NCBI GenBank assembly: GCA_034428935.1 | Contig: DAOUHB010000020.1 | Coordinates: 13,792-77,791 of the forward strand | Source of the DNA: JAAYZQ01 sp034428935 | GTDB taxonomy: Bacteria > Chloroflexota > Anaerolineae > JAAYZQ01 | DNA: 64,000 nucleotides | Direction of reading: 5' to 3' | Shown: positions 17,852 through 26,559 of the stretch, one piece after another | How the letters are laid out: each line of letters begins with the position of its first letter | Numbering within the stretch: the first letter of the stretch is position 1 | Program-made: the position numbers and the translations under genes | Notes under the pieces: generated by a model | Seen by the model: the letters and a program-made list of their open reading frames with translations, nothing else | What the model was told of the DNA's origin: nothing | Database searches by the model: none

Positions 17852-19936
17852 ATGAAACTCCATCTGCCCGACTGGCACAGCTTGCCCATCCAGATGATAC
17901 TCAGCTTTGTGGCGCTGGTGTTGCTCACGGCAGCGGCTGTGGGCCTGCCATCCCTTTTCCTCATGCGTAACCAGCTTCAACACCAGGCCCGCGAGCAGGT
18001 TCGCCAGGGGGTACTGGCCACACAGGCCCTGTATGACGCCACCCGAGACGAGCTGGAGAGCATGGCGATTCTGACGGCGCAACGCCCCACCCTTCGCCAG
18101 ATTCTCTCCAACAAGCGCTATGACGAGGTACCGCCCTACCTGGACACGCTACAGCCGGGCCTGGACCTGGACTTGCTCGTCGTCTGCACGGCCGAAGGCC
18201 GCCTGGCTGCTGATTCCGGTAGGCTGCCCGTGGATCCGTGTGCAAGGGGTACCATCCCGGGATTCCAGGCCATTGCTGGCAGCGGAACTCCCCAGGCGTG
18301 GCTCCTGGCGATGGAACAGGCGGTGGGCGAGGCGGGCGAGCCGCTGGGCAGCGTGTGGGTGGGCAGGGCGCTGGACGGCGAGTTGCTGGCGCATCTGCGG
18401 GCCCAAACGGGCCTGGAGCAAACCCTCCTCATGGCCGGGCAGCCGCTGGCCAGCAGCCTATCCGGGCGCGCCCCGGCGAGGGTGGACCGGGCCGGCTCGC
18501 CGGCCCGGATGGCCGTGGATGGGCAGGACTTTTACACCCAGTCCTTTCCTCTGGGCGCGGGGGAGCTTCAGGCGGAGGTGGCCCTGGACGTCGCCGACCT
18601 GGGTGCCACGCAGTCCGAGCTGGGCTGGGCCCTGGCGGGCAGCATCCTCAGTGCCGTGGTCGTGGCGTCGTTGTTGGGCACATACCTGGCCGGCCGCATC
18701 AGCTCGCCCCTGGGCCACCTGGCGCAGGTGGCCGCAGCCATGGGCCAGGGCAGCACGCCCGGCGAGGTAGCCACTGCCCTTGAAAGCTCCCTGGTTGTCG
18801 AAACCCGCGTCCGCGAGGTTGCCCAGGTGGCCCAGGCACTGGAAACCGCGCGCCGCGACCTGCAGCGCTCGGTAAACCAGCTCCAGCAAGAGAAACGATG
18901 GATCGACCACCTCCTGGAGTCCATCGTGGAGGGGATCGTCACCCTCGACCGCCGCGGCTACATCACCTTTTTCAGCCACGGCGCCGAGCACATCACCGGC
19001 TGGCCACGAGACCAGGTTCTCGGCCGCCCTTGCGACACAGTGTTCAAGCCGCTGGAGGCGGAGGTACCGTTCAGCAAGCTTATCCCGCCGCCTGGCCAGC
19101 GGCGCAAGATCTCTATCGAGCTGTCCGACGGACGCCAGGCCATCCTGGCCGTCACGGGCGCCCGCCTGATGCCACCGGAGCGCGGCGATGCCCTGGTGGC
19201 CCTGGTCTTTCGCGACATCAGCGAAGAGGAGGCAGTGCATCGCCTGCTGGGCCACTTTTTGGCCAACGTGGCCCACGAGTTTCGCACCCCGCTCTCGGCC
19301 CTGGCCGCATCCGTCGAGCTGCTTCTCGACCAGGCGCCCGAGCTGAGCCCGGGCGAGCTGGAAGAACTCCTGGTGACCCTACACCTCGGCGTCCTCGGCC
19401 TCCAGACCCTCATCGACAACCTCCTGGAGAGCGCCAGCATCGAGACCGGGCATTTTCGCGTCTATCCCCGGCCCTGCCGCGTGGCGACCGTCATCGCCGA
19501 AGCTGTGGAGCTGATGCAGCCGCTCTTGCTCAAGCACGGGCAACGCCTCGTGGTCGAGATGCCGGCGGCCATGCCCGTCGTGCAGGCCGACCCCCGGCGC
19601 ACCGTCCAGGTGATCAACAACCTTCTCTCGAATGCCATCAAGTACGGCCCCGACGATGCCGAGATCGAGGTTTGCGCTGCCGTCGAGGGTAAATGGGTGC
19701 GCCTCAGCGTTGCCGACCGGGGCCCGGGCATCCGCACCGAGGGCCGGAAGGACCTGTTTCGTCGCTTTGTCCACCCCTCCCCCGACGACAACGGCGGAGC
19801 GCGGGTGGGCGCCGGCCTTGGCCTGTCGGTGGTCAAGGCCATCGTCGAGGCCCACGGCGGGCAGGTGGGCATCGAGGGGCGGCCAGGCGGCGGCTCGATC
19901 TTCTGGTTCACCTTGCCCCGGGCAGAGGATACATGA
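17852..19936 (+). CDS. phoR: Membrane sensor histidine kinase (PhoR-like)
   Basis: The start at 17852 follows GGGAAAGGG and gives 694 residues. Order: TM1 (about 14-37), a 220-residue extracytoplasmic sensor region, TM2 (about 260-282), a linker, a PAS domain (about 350-460, containing HITGWPRDQVLG), HisKA with the phospho-His in NVAHEFRTPLSALAASVELL (about 473), and HATPase_c with N box NNLLSNAIKYGP and G boxes DRGPGI and GAGLGLSV. It should autophosphorylate and pass phosphate to the response regulator encoded with a 4-base overlap. The PhoR name rests on the downstream pst genes and candidate Pho boxes; its large outer domain is not the usual short PhoR type. Confidence 0.85.
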   Translation: MKLHLPDWHSLPIQMILSFVALVLLTAAAVGLPSLFLMRNQLQHQAREQVRQGVLATQALYDATRDELESMAILTAQRPTLRQILSNKRYDEVPPYLDTLQPGLDLDLLVVCTAEGRLAADSGRLPVDPCARGTIPGFQAIAGSGTPQAWLLAMEQAVGEAGEPLGSVWVGRALDGELLAHLRAQTGLEQTLLMAGQPLASSLSGRAPARVDRAGSPARMAVDGQDFYTQSFPLGAGELQAEVALDVADLGATQSELGWALAGSILSAVVVASLLGTYLAGRISSPLGHLAQVAAAMGQGSTPGEVATALESSLVVETRVREVAQVAQALETARRDLQRSVNQLQQEKRWIDHLLESIVEGIVTLDRRGYITFFSHGAEHITGWPRDQVLGRPCDTVFKPLEAEVPFSKLIPPPGQRRKISIELSDGRQAILAVTGARLMPPERGDALVALVFRDISEEEAVHRLLGHFLANVAHEFRTPLSALAASVELLLDQAPELSPGELEELLVTLHLGVLGLQTLIDNLLESASIETGHFRVYPRPCRVATVIAEAVELMQPLLLKHGQRLVVEMPAAMPVVQADPRRTVQVINNLLSNAIKYGPDDAEIEVCAAVEGKWVRLSVADRGPGIRTEGRKDLFRRFVHPSPDDNGGARVGAGLGLSVVKAIVEAHGGQVGIEGRPGGGSIFWFTLPRAEDT

Positions 19937-20661
19937 AAGCGCTTATCGTAGACGACGACCGTGTCCTGGCCGACGTCCTGGCCTTTACCCTGCGCCGCGA
20001 GGGCTTTGAGGTCGTCCAGGCCTTTGACGGCGAGATGGCCCTGCAACGCTGGCAGGAAGAACGCCCCGACCTCGTCGTCCTGGACGTGAACCTGCCTCGC
20101 CTCGACGGCTTTGCCGTCTGCCGCCGCATTCGCGAGCTGTCGGACACGCCCATCCTCCTGCTGACGGTGCGCAACGAAGAAGACGACATCGTCCGCGGGC
20201 TGGAACTGGGTGCCGACGACTATATCACCAAGCCTTTCAGCCCGCGGCAACTGGTGGCCCGGGCTCTGGCCGTGCTGCGCCGGGCCCAGCGAGCCCCAGC
20301 CCCTGTCGTCCGGCAGGCGGGCGAGCTGGCCCTGGACTCCAGCCGGCGCGAGGTGCGCTTTGCCGACGGCGAAGCAGTGTCGCTGGCGCCCCTGGAATCG
20401 CGCCTGTTGGAGTACCTGATGCTCAACGCCGGGCACGTGGTGACCATGGAGGCCATCATCGACCACGTCTGGGGGCCGGAAGGCGGCGACCGCGACATGC
20501 TGCGCCAGTTGGTGCGCCGCTTGCGGCAAAAGATCGCCCTCTGCGGAGGCGCGAACAACACCCCAGCAGCGGGTGCCAGCGCCGGCACCCAGCCCTACAT
20601 CGAAACCGTGCCCGGCCTCGGCTACGGCCTCGTCATCCCTTCGTCGCAAGACCAGGACTAG
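19933..20661 (+). CDS. phoB: OmpR/PhoB-family response regulator
   Basis: 242 residues, starting with ATGA overlap on the kinase gene. The receiver domain begins KALIVDDDRVLADVLAF and has the phospho-acceptor Asp in LVVLDVNLPRLDGF and the conserved Lys in YITKPFSPRQL. The C-terminal winged helix contains LAPLESRLLEYLM and MLRQLVRRLRQKI, followed by YIETVPGLGYGL. A short low-complexity insert (GGANNTPAAGASAGTQ) lies between the recognition helix and the final hairpin. The regulator is expected to bind the TCAC repeats just downstream of its own gene and to activate the phosphate operon. Confidence 0.88.
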   Translation: MKALIVDDDRVLADVLAFTLRREGFEVVQAFDGEMALQRWQEERPDLVVLDVNLPRLDGFAVCRRIRELSDTPILLLTVRNEEDDIVRGLELGADDYITKPFSPRQLVARALAVLRRAQRAPAPVVRQAGELALDSSRREVRFADGEAVSLAPLESRLLEYLMLNAGHVVTMEAIIDHVWGPEGGDRDMLRQLVRRLRQKIALCGGANNTPAAGASAGTQPYIETVPGLGYGLVIPSSQDQD

Positions 20662-20671
20662 ACAAAAATTA

Positions 20672-20697
20672 TCACAGGTTTGTCACGGGTGCATCAC
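20672..20697 (+). promoter_or_regulatory. Candidate Pho-box array (three 11-bp direct repeats)
   Basis: TCAC occurs at 20672, 20683 and 20694, exactly 11 bases apart, each preceded by A or G. A weaker TCAT at 20706 almost continues the series. PhoB-family regulators bind head-to-tail to 11-bp repeats, and this array lies between the response-regulator gene and the phosphate-uptake genes. A possible -10 (CACAAT, 20720-20725) sits at a distance that fits PhoB-type activation without a -35. Confidence 0.55.
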
Positions 20698-20755
20698 GCC
20701 CCCTATCATCCCTTCAGGGCACAATGACCCTACGTTCTGAAGAGGTGCTGCGGGT

Positions 20756-21775
20756 GTGTGTGCCAGGGAGTGGCCAAAGCCAACCTACCTGTCTCTCGAC
20801 GAGTTACGAGCGGATCCCAACCTCGCCAGGCTTCTCCCACCCGAGATAGCATATCGCTTTCATGCCCTGCCCGTGGCGGAGCAAGGCGGACGCATCACCG
20901 TGGTCATGGCCGATCCGGAAGATGACGAGGCCCTCTCCGCCATTGCGAGTATCCTGGGTCGCGAGCCGTGTGTTGTCCAGGGCGACGCCAGGGCCATCGA
21001 CGCGTCGCTGGCCCGGCTCTGGGGCCGGGTGCCCCACGACAAGCTAAGGCTCCTGGTTTGTGCACCGGATGGACCCGCGGCGAGCAGGCTGGGCGTCTAT
21101 GCCCGATCGATGGGTGAGTTGTTGGACGCCGAGGTCACGGATGCCAACTGCGAGGGCGGCCTGGCGACTTGGATACGGCGGTACGGCGAGCCACCGTGCG
21201 ACCTGCTGCTCATCGGGGAGGCGGCGGGTGCGCTGATAGAGCCCTGGCTGGCGGCCCAAGCGTCGCGACGAGGGATGCCCGCGGCTCTCCTGGTGGCACC
21301 CAGGCCCCGGTGGCCCGCGTCCAAGATCTTGCTCATCGCGTGCGGCGTGGAGTCCGACGCCGTCGCCGCCGAATGGGTTCTTCGCCTGGCCCGGCCAGGC
21401 ACCACCACCGTCAACGTCCTGGCCGTCGTTCCACCGCCGACTGCCGTGCAGGGAGGACGCCGCGCCGCCCACGCCGGACATGCCCGGGACCGCCAGGGGC
21501 TGCCAGCCCTGTTGAGCGCCGAGACGCCCCTGGGCCACGAGCTGCAGGAGGTTGCCCGCCGGCTGGAGGAGCAAGAGATCCAGAGCAGCCTGCGGATGAG
21601 GCAGGGACCTCCCGAGTGGCAAATACGGCGCGAGCTGGCCGGCGAGGATCACGACCTGGTGGTCATGGCGCTGCAGCCGGGCGAGGGCCGGCAGGGCGGG
21701 CTGGAAGACCTGGCCGCCACACTGCTGCGCTGGAGCGACCGGCCGACGCTCATCGCCAGGCCGGCATCTCGGTGA
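20756..21775 (+). CDS. MshEN-like N-domain fused to universal-stress-protein domain
   Basis: GTG start at 20756 behind GAAGAGG; 339 residues. Residues 12-85 (LARLLPPEIAYRFHALPVAE, GGRITVVMADPEDDEALSAI, LGREPCVVQG) resemble the N-terminal domain of GspE/PilB/MshE ATPases, which in some members binds cyclic di-GMP. The rest has alpha/beta segments and a C-terminal USP-type ending (DHDLVVMALQPGE, RWSDRPTLIARPA). No ATPase domain follows, so this is not a secretion motor. As the first gene after the Pho-box array it may sense a nucleotide and modulate phosphate uptake; that is inference. I could not assign the middle region (95-190) firmly. Confidence 0.6.
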   Translation: MCAREWPKPTYLSLDELRADPNLARLLPPEIAYRFHALPVAEQGGRITVVMADPEDDEALSAIASILGREPCVVQGDARAIDASLARLWGRVPHDKLRLLVCAPDGPAASRLGVYARSMGELLDAEVTDANCEGGLATWIRRYGEPPCDLLLIGEAAGALIEPWLAAQASRRGMPAALLVAPRPRWPASKILLIACGVESDAVAAEWVLRLARPGTTTVNVLAVVPPPTAVQGGRRAAHAGHARDRQGLPALLSAETPLGHELQEVARRLEEQEIQSSLRMRQGPPEWQIRRELAGEDHDLVVMALQPGEGRQGGLEDLAATLLRWSDRPTLIARPASR

Positions 21776-21816
21776 CCGTTCCAATAAGCTCCTGGCATTG
21801 CCAGAAGGAGGCAAGC

Positions 21817-22806
21817 ATGAGGCACAGACGACATTGGATAAAACACTCCATCTCCGTTCTGTTCATCGTCGCTCTCCTGAGTGGCCTGGTTGGCTGCGGC
21901 GGCGGGGGCGACGCGCAGCCGGCCGGCGCGGAAGGCGGCGTCGAGGGCACCATCACCATCTCGGGGGCCTGGGCGCTCTATCCCCTCATGGTGCGTTGGG
22001 GCGAAGAGTTCCAGAAGGTCTACCCGGACGTGCGCCTCGACATCTCGGCCGGGGGTGCGGGCAAGGGCCTGGCCGACGCCCTGGCCGGCGCCGTGGACAT
22101 TGGCATGGTCTCCCGCGAGATCTCGCCCGAAGAGGAGGCCAAAGGCGCCTTCTGGACCGCCGTCGTCAAGGATGCCGTCTTTCCGACCATCAGCGCCGCG
22201 AACCCGGTGTGGGACGACCTTCAGCAGAAGGGGCTCAGCCGCGAGGTTTTCCAGGGGATTTTCATTAGCGGCGAGATCACCACGTGGGGGCAGGCCATCG
22301 GACGGCCCGAAGTCTCCGACCCCATCCACGTCTTTACCCGGTCCGATGCCTGTGGCGCGGCCGAGACCTGGGCCAAGTACCTGGGCGCCCAGCAGGAGGA
22401 TCTCCTGGGCATTGCCGTCTATGGCGACCCCGGCCTCCTGGACGCCGTGATCAAGGACCCGCTGGCTATTGGCTTTAACAATCTCAACTATGCCTACGAC
22501 GTGGACACCGGCCTGCCGGTGGAGGGCGCCCGGGTAGCGCCCATCGACGCCAACGACAACGGGCAAGCCGACGTCGACGAGATCTATTTGACCAAAGAGC
22601 AGGCCGTCAACGCGGTCGCGACCAACAAGTATCCCTCGCCACCTGCCCGGGACTTGAACCTGGTGACCCGGGGACAGCCCGATGGCCTGACGGCGGCGTT
22701 TATTTCCTGGATTCTGACCGACGGCCAGGCATTCGTGGACGAAGCGGGCTACATCGCACTGCCCGCGGAGAGGCTGGCGACCGAGGCCGACAAGCTTGGC
22801 GATTGA
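21817..22806 (+). CDS. pstS: Phosphate ABC transporter substrate-binding lipoprotein PstS
   Basis: The start at 21817 follows AAGGAGG and gives 329 residues; the frame continues far upstream without a ribosome site. A lipoprotein signal ends in the lipobox LVGCG (Cys about 27). The mature part has ITISGAWALYPLMVRWGEEF, DISAGGAGKGLADALAG, DIGMVSREISPEEE and TRSDACGAAETWAKYLG, the phosphate-ligating loops of PstS. It binds phosphate outside the membrane and delivers it to PstCA. Several deviations (GSGAG-type loop changed) suggest a distinct PstS subfamily. Confidence 0.9.
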   Translation: MRHRRHWIKHSISVLFIVALLSGLVGCGGGGDAQPAGAEGGVEGTITISGAWALYPLMVRWGEEFQKVYPDVRLDISAGGAGKGLADALAGAVDIGMVSREISPEEEAKGAFWTAVVKDAVFPTISAANPVWDDLQQKGLSREVFQGIFISGEITTWGQAIGRPEVSDPIHVFTRSDACGAAETWAKYLGAQQEDLLGIAVYGDPGLLDAVIKDPLAIGFNNLNYAYDVDTGLPVEGARVAPIDANDNGQADVDEIYLTKEQAVNAVATNKYPSPPARDLNLVTRGQPDGLTAAFISWILTDGQAFVDEAGYIALPAERLATEADKLGD

Positions 22807-22858
22807 CGTTTCCCCTCGCCCTGAGTCGTTGCGGGGCGAGATGCCACCGGGGAGAGAC

Positions 22859-23806
22859 ATGCAAAAGGCGATGGTTCTCCAGGTTCGTCGCCGGAGGCAA
22901 CGACGCGACCGGCTGGCAAGACAACTCATGGGGTTCCTGACCCTGGCAACTGTCCTGTTGGTGCCGATCATTGCCGTGGCCCTGTTCCTGCGGGCCCTGC
23001 CCATCCTCGCCGTCCGGCCTCTATCGGAGCTGCTCTTTTCGACCACCTGGCGCCCGCTAAAGGGCATGTTTGGCTTCTACCCGTTCATCGCCGGCACCCT
23101 GTGGGTGACGGCGGTGGCCATGATCATCGCCGTTCCGCCTTCTCTGCTGACCGCCATCTACCTGGCCGAGTACGCGTCGTCGCGCCTGCGGGCCGTCGTC
23201 AACCCCCTCATCGACCTCCTGGCCGGCATCCCCTCCGTGGTGTATGGCGTGTGGGGCGTCCTGACCGTCGTGCCCCTGGTGGGAGACCACGTCGCGCCGT
23301 TCCTCAACCGCTGGCTGGGGCCCATCGGCCTCTTTCGCAGTACCAACCCCACGGGCTACAACGTCCTCTCGGGCGGCGTGGTGCTGGCGGTCATGGTCTT
23401 TCCCATCATCATCGCCGTGGCTCAGGACGTCATCCGGGCCGTGCCGCAGGGCCTGCGCGAGGCATCCCTTGCCCTGGGCGCCACCCGCTGGCAGACGGTT
23501 CGCCGGGTGGTCCTGCGGCGGGCCTGGCCGGGCGTCATGGCCGCCGTCGTGCTCGGCTTTTCCCGCGCCTTTGGCGAGACAATGGCCGTCCTCATGGTCG
23601 TCGGCAACGTGCCCGAGGTACCCCGCTCTATCTTGGACCCGGCCTATCCCCTCACGGCCCTCATCGCCAACAACTACGGCGAGATGATGTCCATCCCCCT
23701 CTACGACGCGGCCCTCCTGGGCGGCGCGCTCATCCTGCTGCTCATCGTCCTCGTCTTTAACCTGGGCGCCCGCCTGGTGCTGGTCCGCCTGGTGCGCAAC
23801 GAATAG
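22859..23806 (+). CDS. pstC: Phosphate ABC transporter permease PstC
   Basis: Started here at the ATG at 22859, after GGGGAGAG (315 residues). An ATG at 22841 and a TTG at 22796 overlapping pstS are alternatives. About six membrane segments are seen, with TTWRPLKGMFGFYPFIAGTL near the N-terminus. The permease coupling loop is LREASLALGATRWQTVRRVV, and GFSRAFGETMAVLMVVGNVP follows; both are standard PstC signatures. It forms the membrane channel with PstA. It is separated from pstA by 9 bases. Confidence 0.92.
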   Translation: MQKAMVLQVRRRRQRRDRLARQLMGFLTLATVLLVPIIAVALFLRALPILAVRPLSELLFSTTWRPLKGMFGFYPFIAGTLWVTAVAMIIAVPPSLLTAIYLAEYASSRLRAVVNPLIDLLAGIPSVVYGVWGVLTVVPLVGDHVAPFLNRWLGPIGLFRSTNPTGYNVLSGGVVLAVMVFPIIIAVAQDVIRAVPQGLREASLALGATRWQTVRRVVLRRAWPGVMAAVVLGFSRAFGETMAVLMVVGNVPEVPRSILDPAYPLTALIANNYGEMMSIPLYDAALLGGALILLLIVLVFNLGARLVLVRLVRNE

Positions 23807-23815
23807 GAGAAGAGA

Positions 23816-24670
23816 ATGAACAGACGCCGGGCAAGGCTGGAAGAAACGCTGATGAAGGTGCTGATGCTCGCTTCGGCGGCCATCGTCCTGGGCAGCCTGC
23901 TCCTGATCCTGGGCACCGTCATCTGGCGGGGCCTGCCGTCGCTGAACCTGGCCATGCTGACCCAGACGCCCAAGGGCGGCTACTACCTGGGCAAAGAGGG
24001 GGGCATCCTGAACGCCATCGTCGGCTCGCTCTACCTGGCCCTCGGCGGTACCCTGCTGGCCATGGTGGGCAGCCTGCCCATCGCCATTTACCTGCAGCTA
24101 TATGCCGCCCGCTCGCGCCGCGCCGAGCTGACGCGCCTCGCCCTCGACGTCCTGTGGGGCGTGCCGAGCATCGTCTATGGCGCCTTTGGCTTTATCCTCA
24201 TGCTCTGGCTCGGCGTGCGCGCATCGCTCCTGGGCGGCATCATCGCCCTTGCCCTCCTGGAGCTACCCATCATGGCCCGCGGCATGGACGAGGCCATCGC
24301 CATGGTGCCGGCGGCGTTGAAAGAGGCGTCGTACGCCCTGGGTGCGACCCGGTTCGAGACGGCGCTCAAGGTCATCGTCCGGCAGACCGGGCCGGCGCTG
24401 CTCACGGCGGTGCTGTTGGCCTTTGGCCGCGCCATTGGCGACGCGGCTTCGGTGCTCTTTACCGCCGGCTATACGGACCGGCTGCCGACCTCCCTCATGG
24501 ATCCGGTGGCCTCGCTACCGCTGGCCGTCTTTTTCCAGCTTGGCACGCCCTTTCCGGCCGTGCAGGATCGCGCCTACGCCTCGGCCCTAGTGCTCACCTT
24601 GATCGTCCTGGCCCTGAGCCTCGCTTCGCGCCGCTTTGCCCGGCGACTGACCAAACACGTGGTCCGCTAG
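23816..24670 (+). CDS. pstA: Phosphate ABC transporter permease PstA
   Basis: 284 residues with ribosome site AGGAGAAG. TQTPKGGYYLGKEGGILNAI lies after TM1, and the binding-protein-dependent permease loop is LKEASYALGATRFETALKVI, followed by LLAFGRAIGDAASVLFTAGY. Six membrane segments are apparent. It pairs with PstC, and the coupling helix contacts PstB. Length and motif order are normal for PstA. Confidence 0.92.
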   Translation: MNRRRARLEETLMKVLMLASAAIVLGSLLLILGTVIWRGLPSLNLAMLTQTPKGGYYLGKEGGILNAIVGSLYLALGGTLLAMVGSLPIAIYLQLYAARSRRAELTRLALDVLWGVPSIVYGAFGFILMLWLGVRASLLGGIIALALLELPIMARGMDEAIAMVPAALKEASYALGATRFETALKVIVRQTGPALLTAVLLAFGRAIGDAASVLFTAGYTDRLPTSLMDPVASLPLAVFFQLGTPFPAVQDRAYASALVLTLIVLALSLASRRFARRLTKHVVR

Positions 24671-24702
24671 GCGATAGAAGCAGGATCCGGAAGGAGGCCG
24701 AG

Positions 24703-25482
24703 ATGACGACGGAATCCCAGATCAAGATCATCGACCTGCACGCCTGGTACGGGATGGAGCACGCCTTGAAGGGTGTCACAGCCGACATCCCGGCACGGCA
24801 GATCACGGCCATCATCGGGCCCTCGGGCTGCGGCAAGACCACGCTGCTGCGCACGCTGAACCGCCTCCTGGAAGAGACCGACGGCACCCGCGTGGAAGGC
24901 AAGGTCCTGCTCAACGGCATCGACATCTATGGGCGCGGCGTCGACGTGACCGACGTGCGCACCCGGGTGGGGATGCTCGCCCCCAAGCCCTTCCCCCTGC
25001 CCATGTCGATTTATGACAACGTGGCCTACGGGCGGCGCATCCACGGGCTGCAGCGCGGCCTGGACAAGGGGAACGGGCGCAACCTGGACCGCATCGTCGA
25101 GAAGTACCTGCGCGCCGCGGGCCTGTGGGACGAGGTCAAGGACCGACTCCAGGCGCCGGCAACGGGGCTGTCCACCGGGCAGCAACAGCGGCTGTGCCTG
25201 GCCCGTGCCCTGGCCGTGGAGCCGGAGGTGCTGCTGTGCGATGAGGCCACCTCGGCCCTCGATCCCATCTCGGCCCAGGGCATCGAAGAGCAGTTGTGCA
25301 ACATCAAGGTCGAGACGACCATCGTCATGGTGACTCACGCTCTGCGCCAGGCCCGGCGCCTGGCCGATCACGTGATCTTTCTCTGGATGGGTGAGCTGGT
25401 CGAGACCGGCTCGGCGGTCGAGTTCTTTGACGCTCCCCGCGATGAGCGCAGCCAGGCTTACCTGGCCGGAGACATCGGCTGA
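24703..25482 (+). CDS. pstB: Phosphate ABC transporter ATP-binding protein PstB
   Basis: The start at 24703 is fixed by AAGGAGG at 24691 (259 residues). Walker A is GPSGCGKTTLLRTLNRL, with the Asn-Arg-Leu that is typical of PstB. The Walker B is VLLCDEATSALDPIS and the H-loop is VMVTHALRQARR. The ABC signature reads LSTGQQQRLCLARAL, so the usual first Gly (SGG) is Thr. It hydrolyses ATP to drive phosphate import through PstCA. No phoU gene follows, although one commonly does. Confidence 0.93.
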   Translation: MTTESQIKIIDLHAWYGMEHALKGVTADIPARQITAIIGPSGCGKTTLLRTLNRLLEETDGTRVEGKVLLNGIDIYGRGVDVTDVRTRVGMLAPKPFPLPMSIYDNVAYGRRIHGLQRGLDKGNGRNLDRIVEKYLRAAGLWDEVKDRLQAPATGLSTGQQQRLCLARALAVEPEVLLCDEATSALDPISAQGIEEQLCNIKVETTIVMVTHALRQARRLADHVIFLWMGELVETGSAVEFFDAPRDERSQAYLAGDIG

Positions 25483-25500
25483 GGCTGGAAAGGACGGAGA

Positions 25501-26559
25501 ATGGCACAAAGGGTCAGTGAGTGGGTCAGGGGCGAAGGGTGGCGCCGGACGGGAAGCTGGCTCCTGGCAACGGCGCTGATCGCCCTCGTGGGATTTTATG
25601 CCCTGCGCGCCCTCCTGGCCGACAGCCAGGCCCCCGTGCGCCTCATCATCTACGCGTTCAGCACCCAGGAAGGCATGCTCACCGACGGGGTGTTGCCGGC
25701 CTTCGAGCAGGATTGGGAAGCCGAAACCGGCCGCGCGCTCGAGATCGAATCCGTCTTTGGCGCTTCCGGCACCCTCGCCGGGCAGATCAACCTCGGCGCT
25801 CCCGCCGATGTAGCCCTCCTGAGCACGGCCGAACACGTCGACTGGCTGCGCGTCGGGCGGCGGGTACGCGCCGACACCCAGCCGTCCATCGTCGGCTGCA
25901 CGCCCATGGTCATCGTCACCCGCCCCGGCAATCCCTGGAACATTGCCGATTTCTCATCGCTGGGCCAGGATGGGCCGCAACTGATCCACAGCGACCCCAG
26001 AACCTCCGGGGCCGGCCAATGGTCGATCCTCGCAGTTTATGGCGGCGCGCTGTTGGAAACCGGAGACGCGGCTGCCGCCCGGGCGCGGTTGGGCGCAGCC
26101 TGGGACAACGTCCGGCTCCTGGCGCCCTCCGCGCGGGCAGCCATGACCCTTTTTGAGCTGGGGGCGGGCGACGCGCTGGTCACCTACGAGCAGGATGCGC
26201 TCCTGGCGCAGCAGCGCGGAGTCGCCCTCGAGATTGTGACACCCCAGCGCACCATCGTGGCCCGGCACGCGGCCGTCATCGTCGACGACAATGTCACGCG
26301 CGCCGAGCGCCCGGTGGCCCAGGCGCTGCTGGATTACCTGGCCAGCGACGCCGGCCTCCAGATCCTGGCCGCCCACCACATGCGGCCGCCGGCCTGCCAG
26401 GGCGAAGGGTGGGCCGCCCTCGCAGCGCCCTTTAGCGTCGACGAGCTGGGTGGCTGGTCGTCGGCCTACGAAGAGCTGGTCAAGGGTCTATGGCAGACCG
26501 AGATAGCGCCCGGCCTGAACCTGGAGCCGGCGCCTCAACTGCCAGAGGTCGGAGAATGA
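25501..26559 (+). CDS. Sulfate/thiosulfate-type extracellular solute-binding protein
   Basis: 352 residues. An N-terminal membrane segment (about 20-40) without a lipobox cysteine anchors or exports it. The mature protein has the Sbp/CysP pattern: VRLIIYAFSTQEG, ESVFGASGTLAGQINLG, LGAPADVALLS, a loop DPRTSGAGQWSILAVYGG and GAGDALVTYEQDALL. Such proteins bind tetrahedral oxyanions. It lies 18 bases behind pstB with no permease of its own, so it may feed an anion to PstCAB or act as a sensor; both are inferences. Confidence 0.78.
   Translation: MAQRVSEWVRGEGWRRTGSWLLATALIALVGFYALRALLADSQAPVRLIIYAFSTQEGMLTDGVLPAFEQDWEAETGRALEIESVFGASGTLAGQINLGAPADVALLSTAEHVDWLRVGRRVRADTQPSIVGCTPMVIVTRPGNPWNIADFSSLGQDGPQLIHSDPRTSGAGQWSILAVYGGALLETGDAAAARARLGAAWDNVRLLAPSARAAMTLFELGAGDALVTYEQDALLAQQRGVALEIVTPQRTIVARHAAVIVDDNVTRAERPVAQALLDYLASDAGLQILAAHHMRPPACQGEGWAALAAPFSVDELGGWSSAYEELVKGLWQTEIAPGLNLEPAPQLPEVGE

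Noticed and set aside
21169..21816. Upstream extension of pstS
   Set aside because: Overlaps the USP-fusion gene in another frame; the lipoprotein signal and AAGGAGG define the start at 21817.
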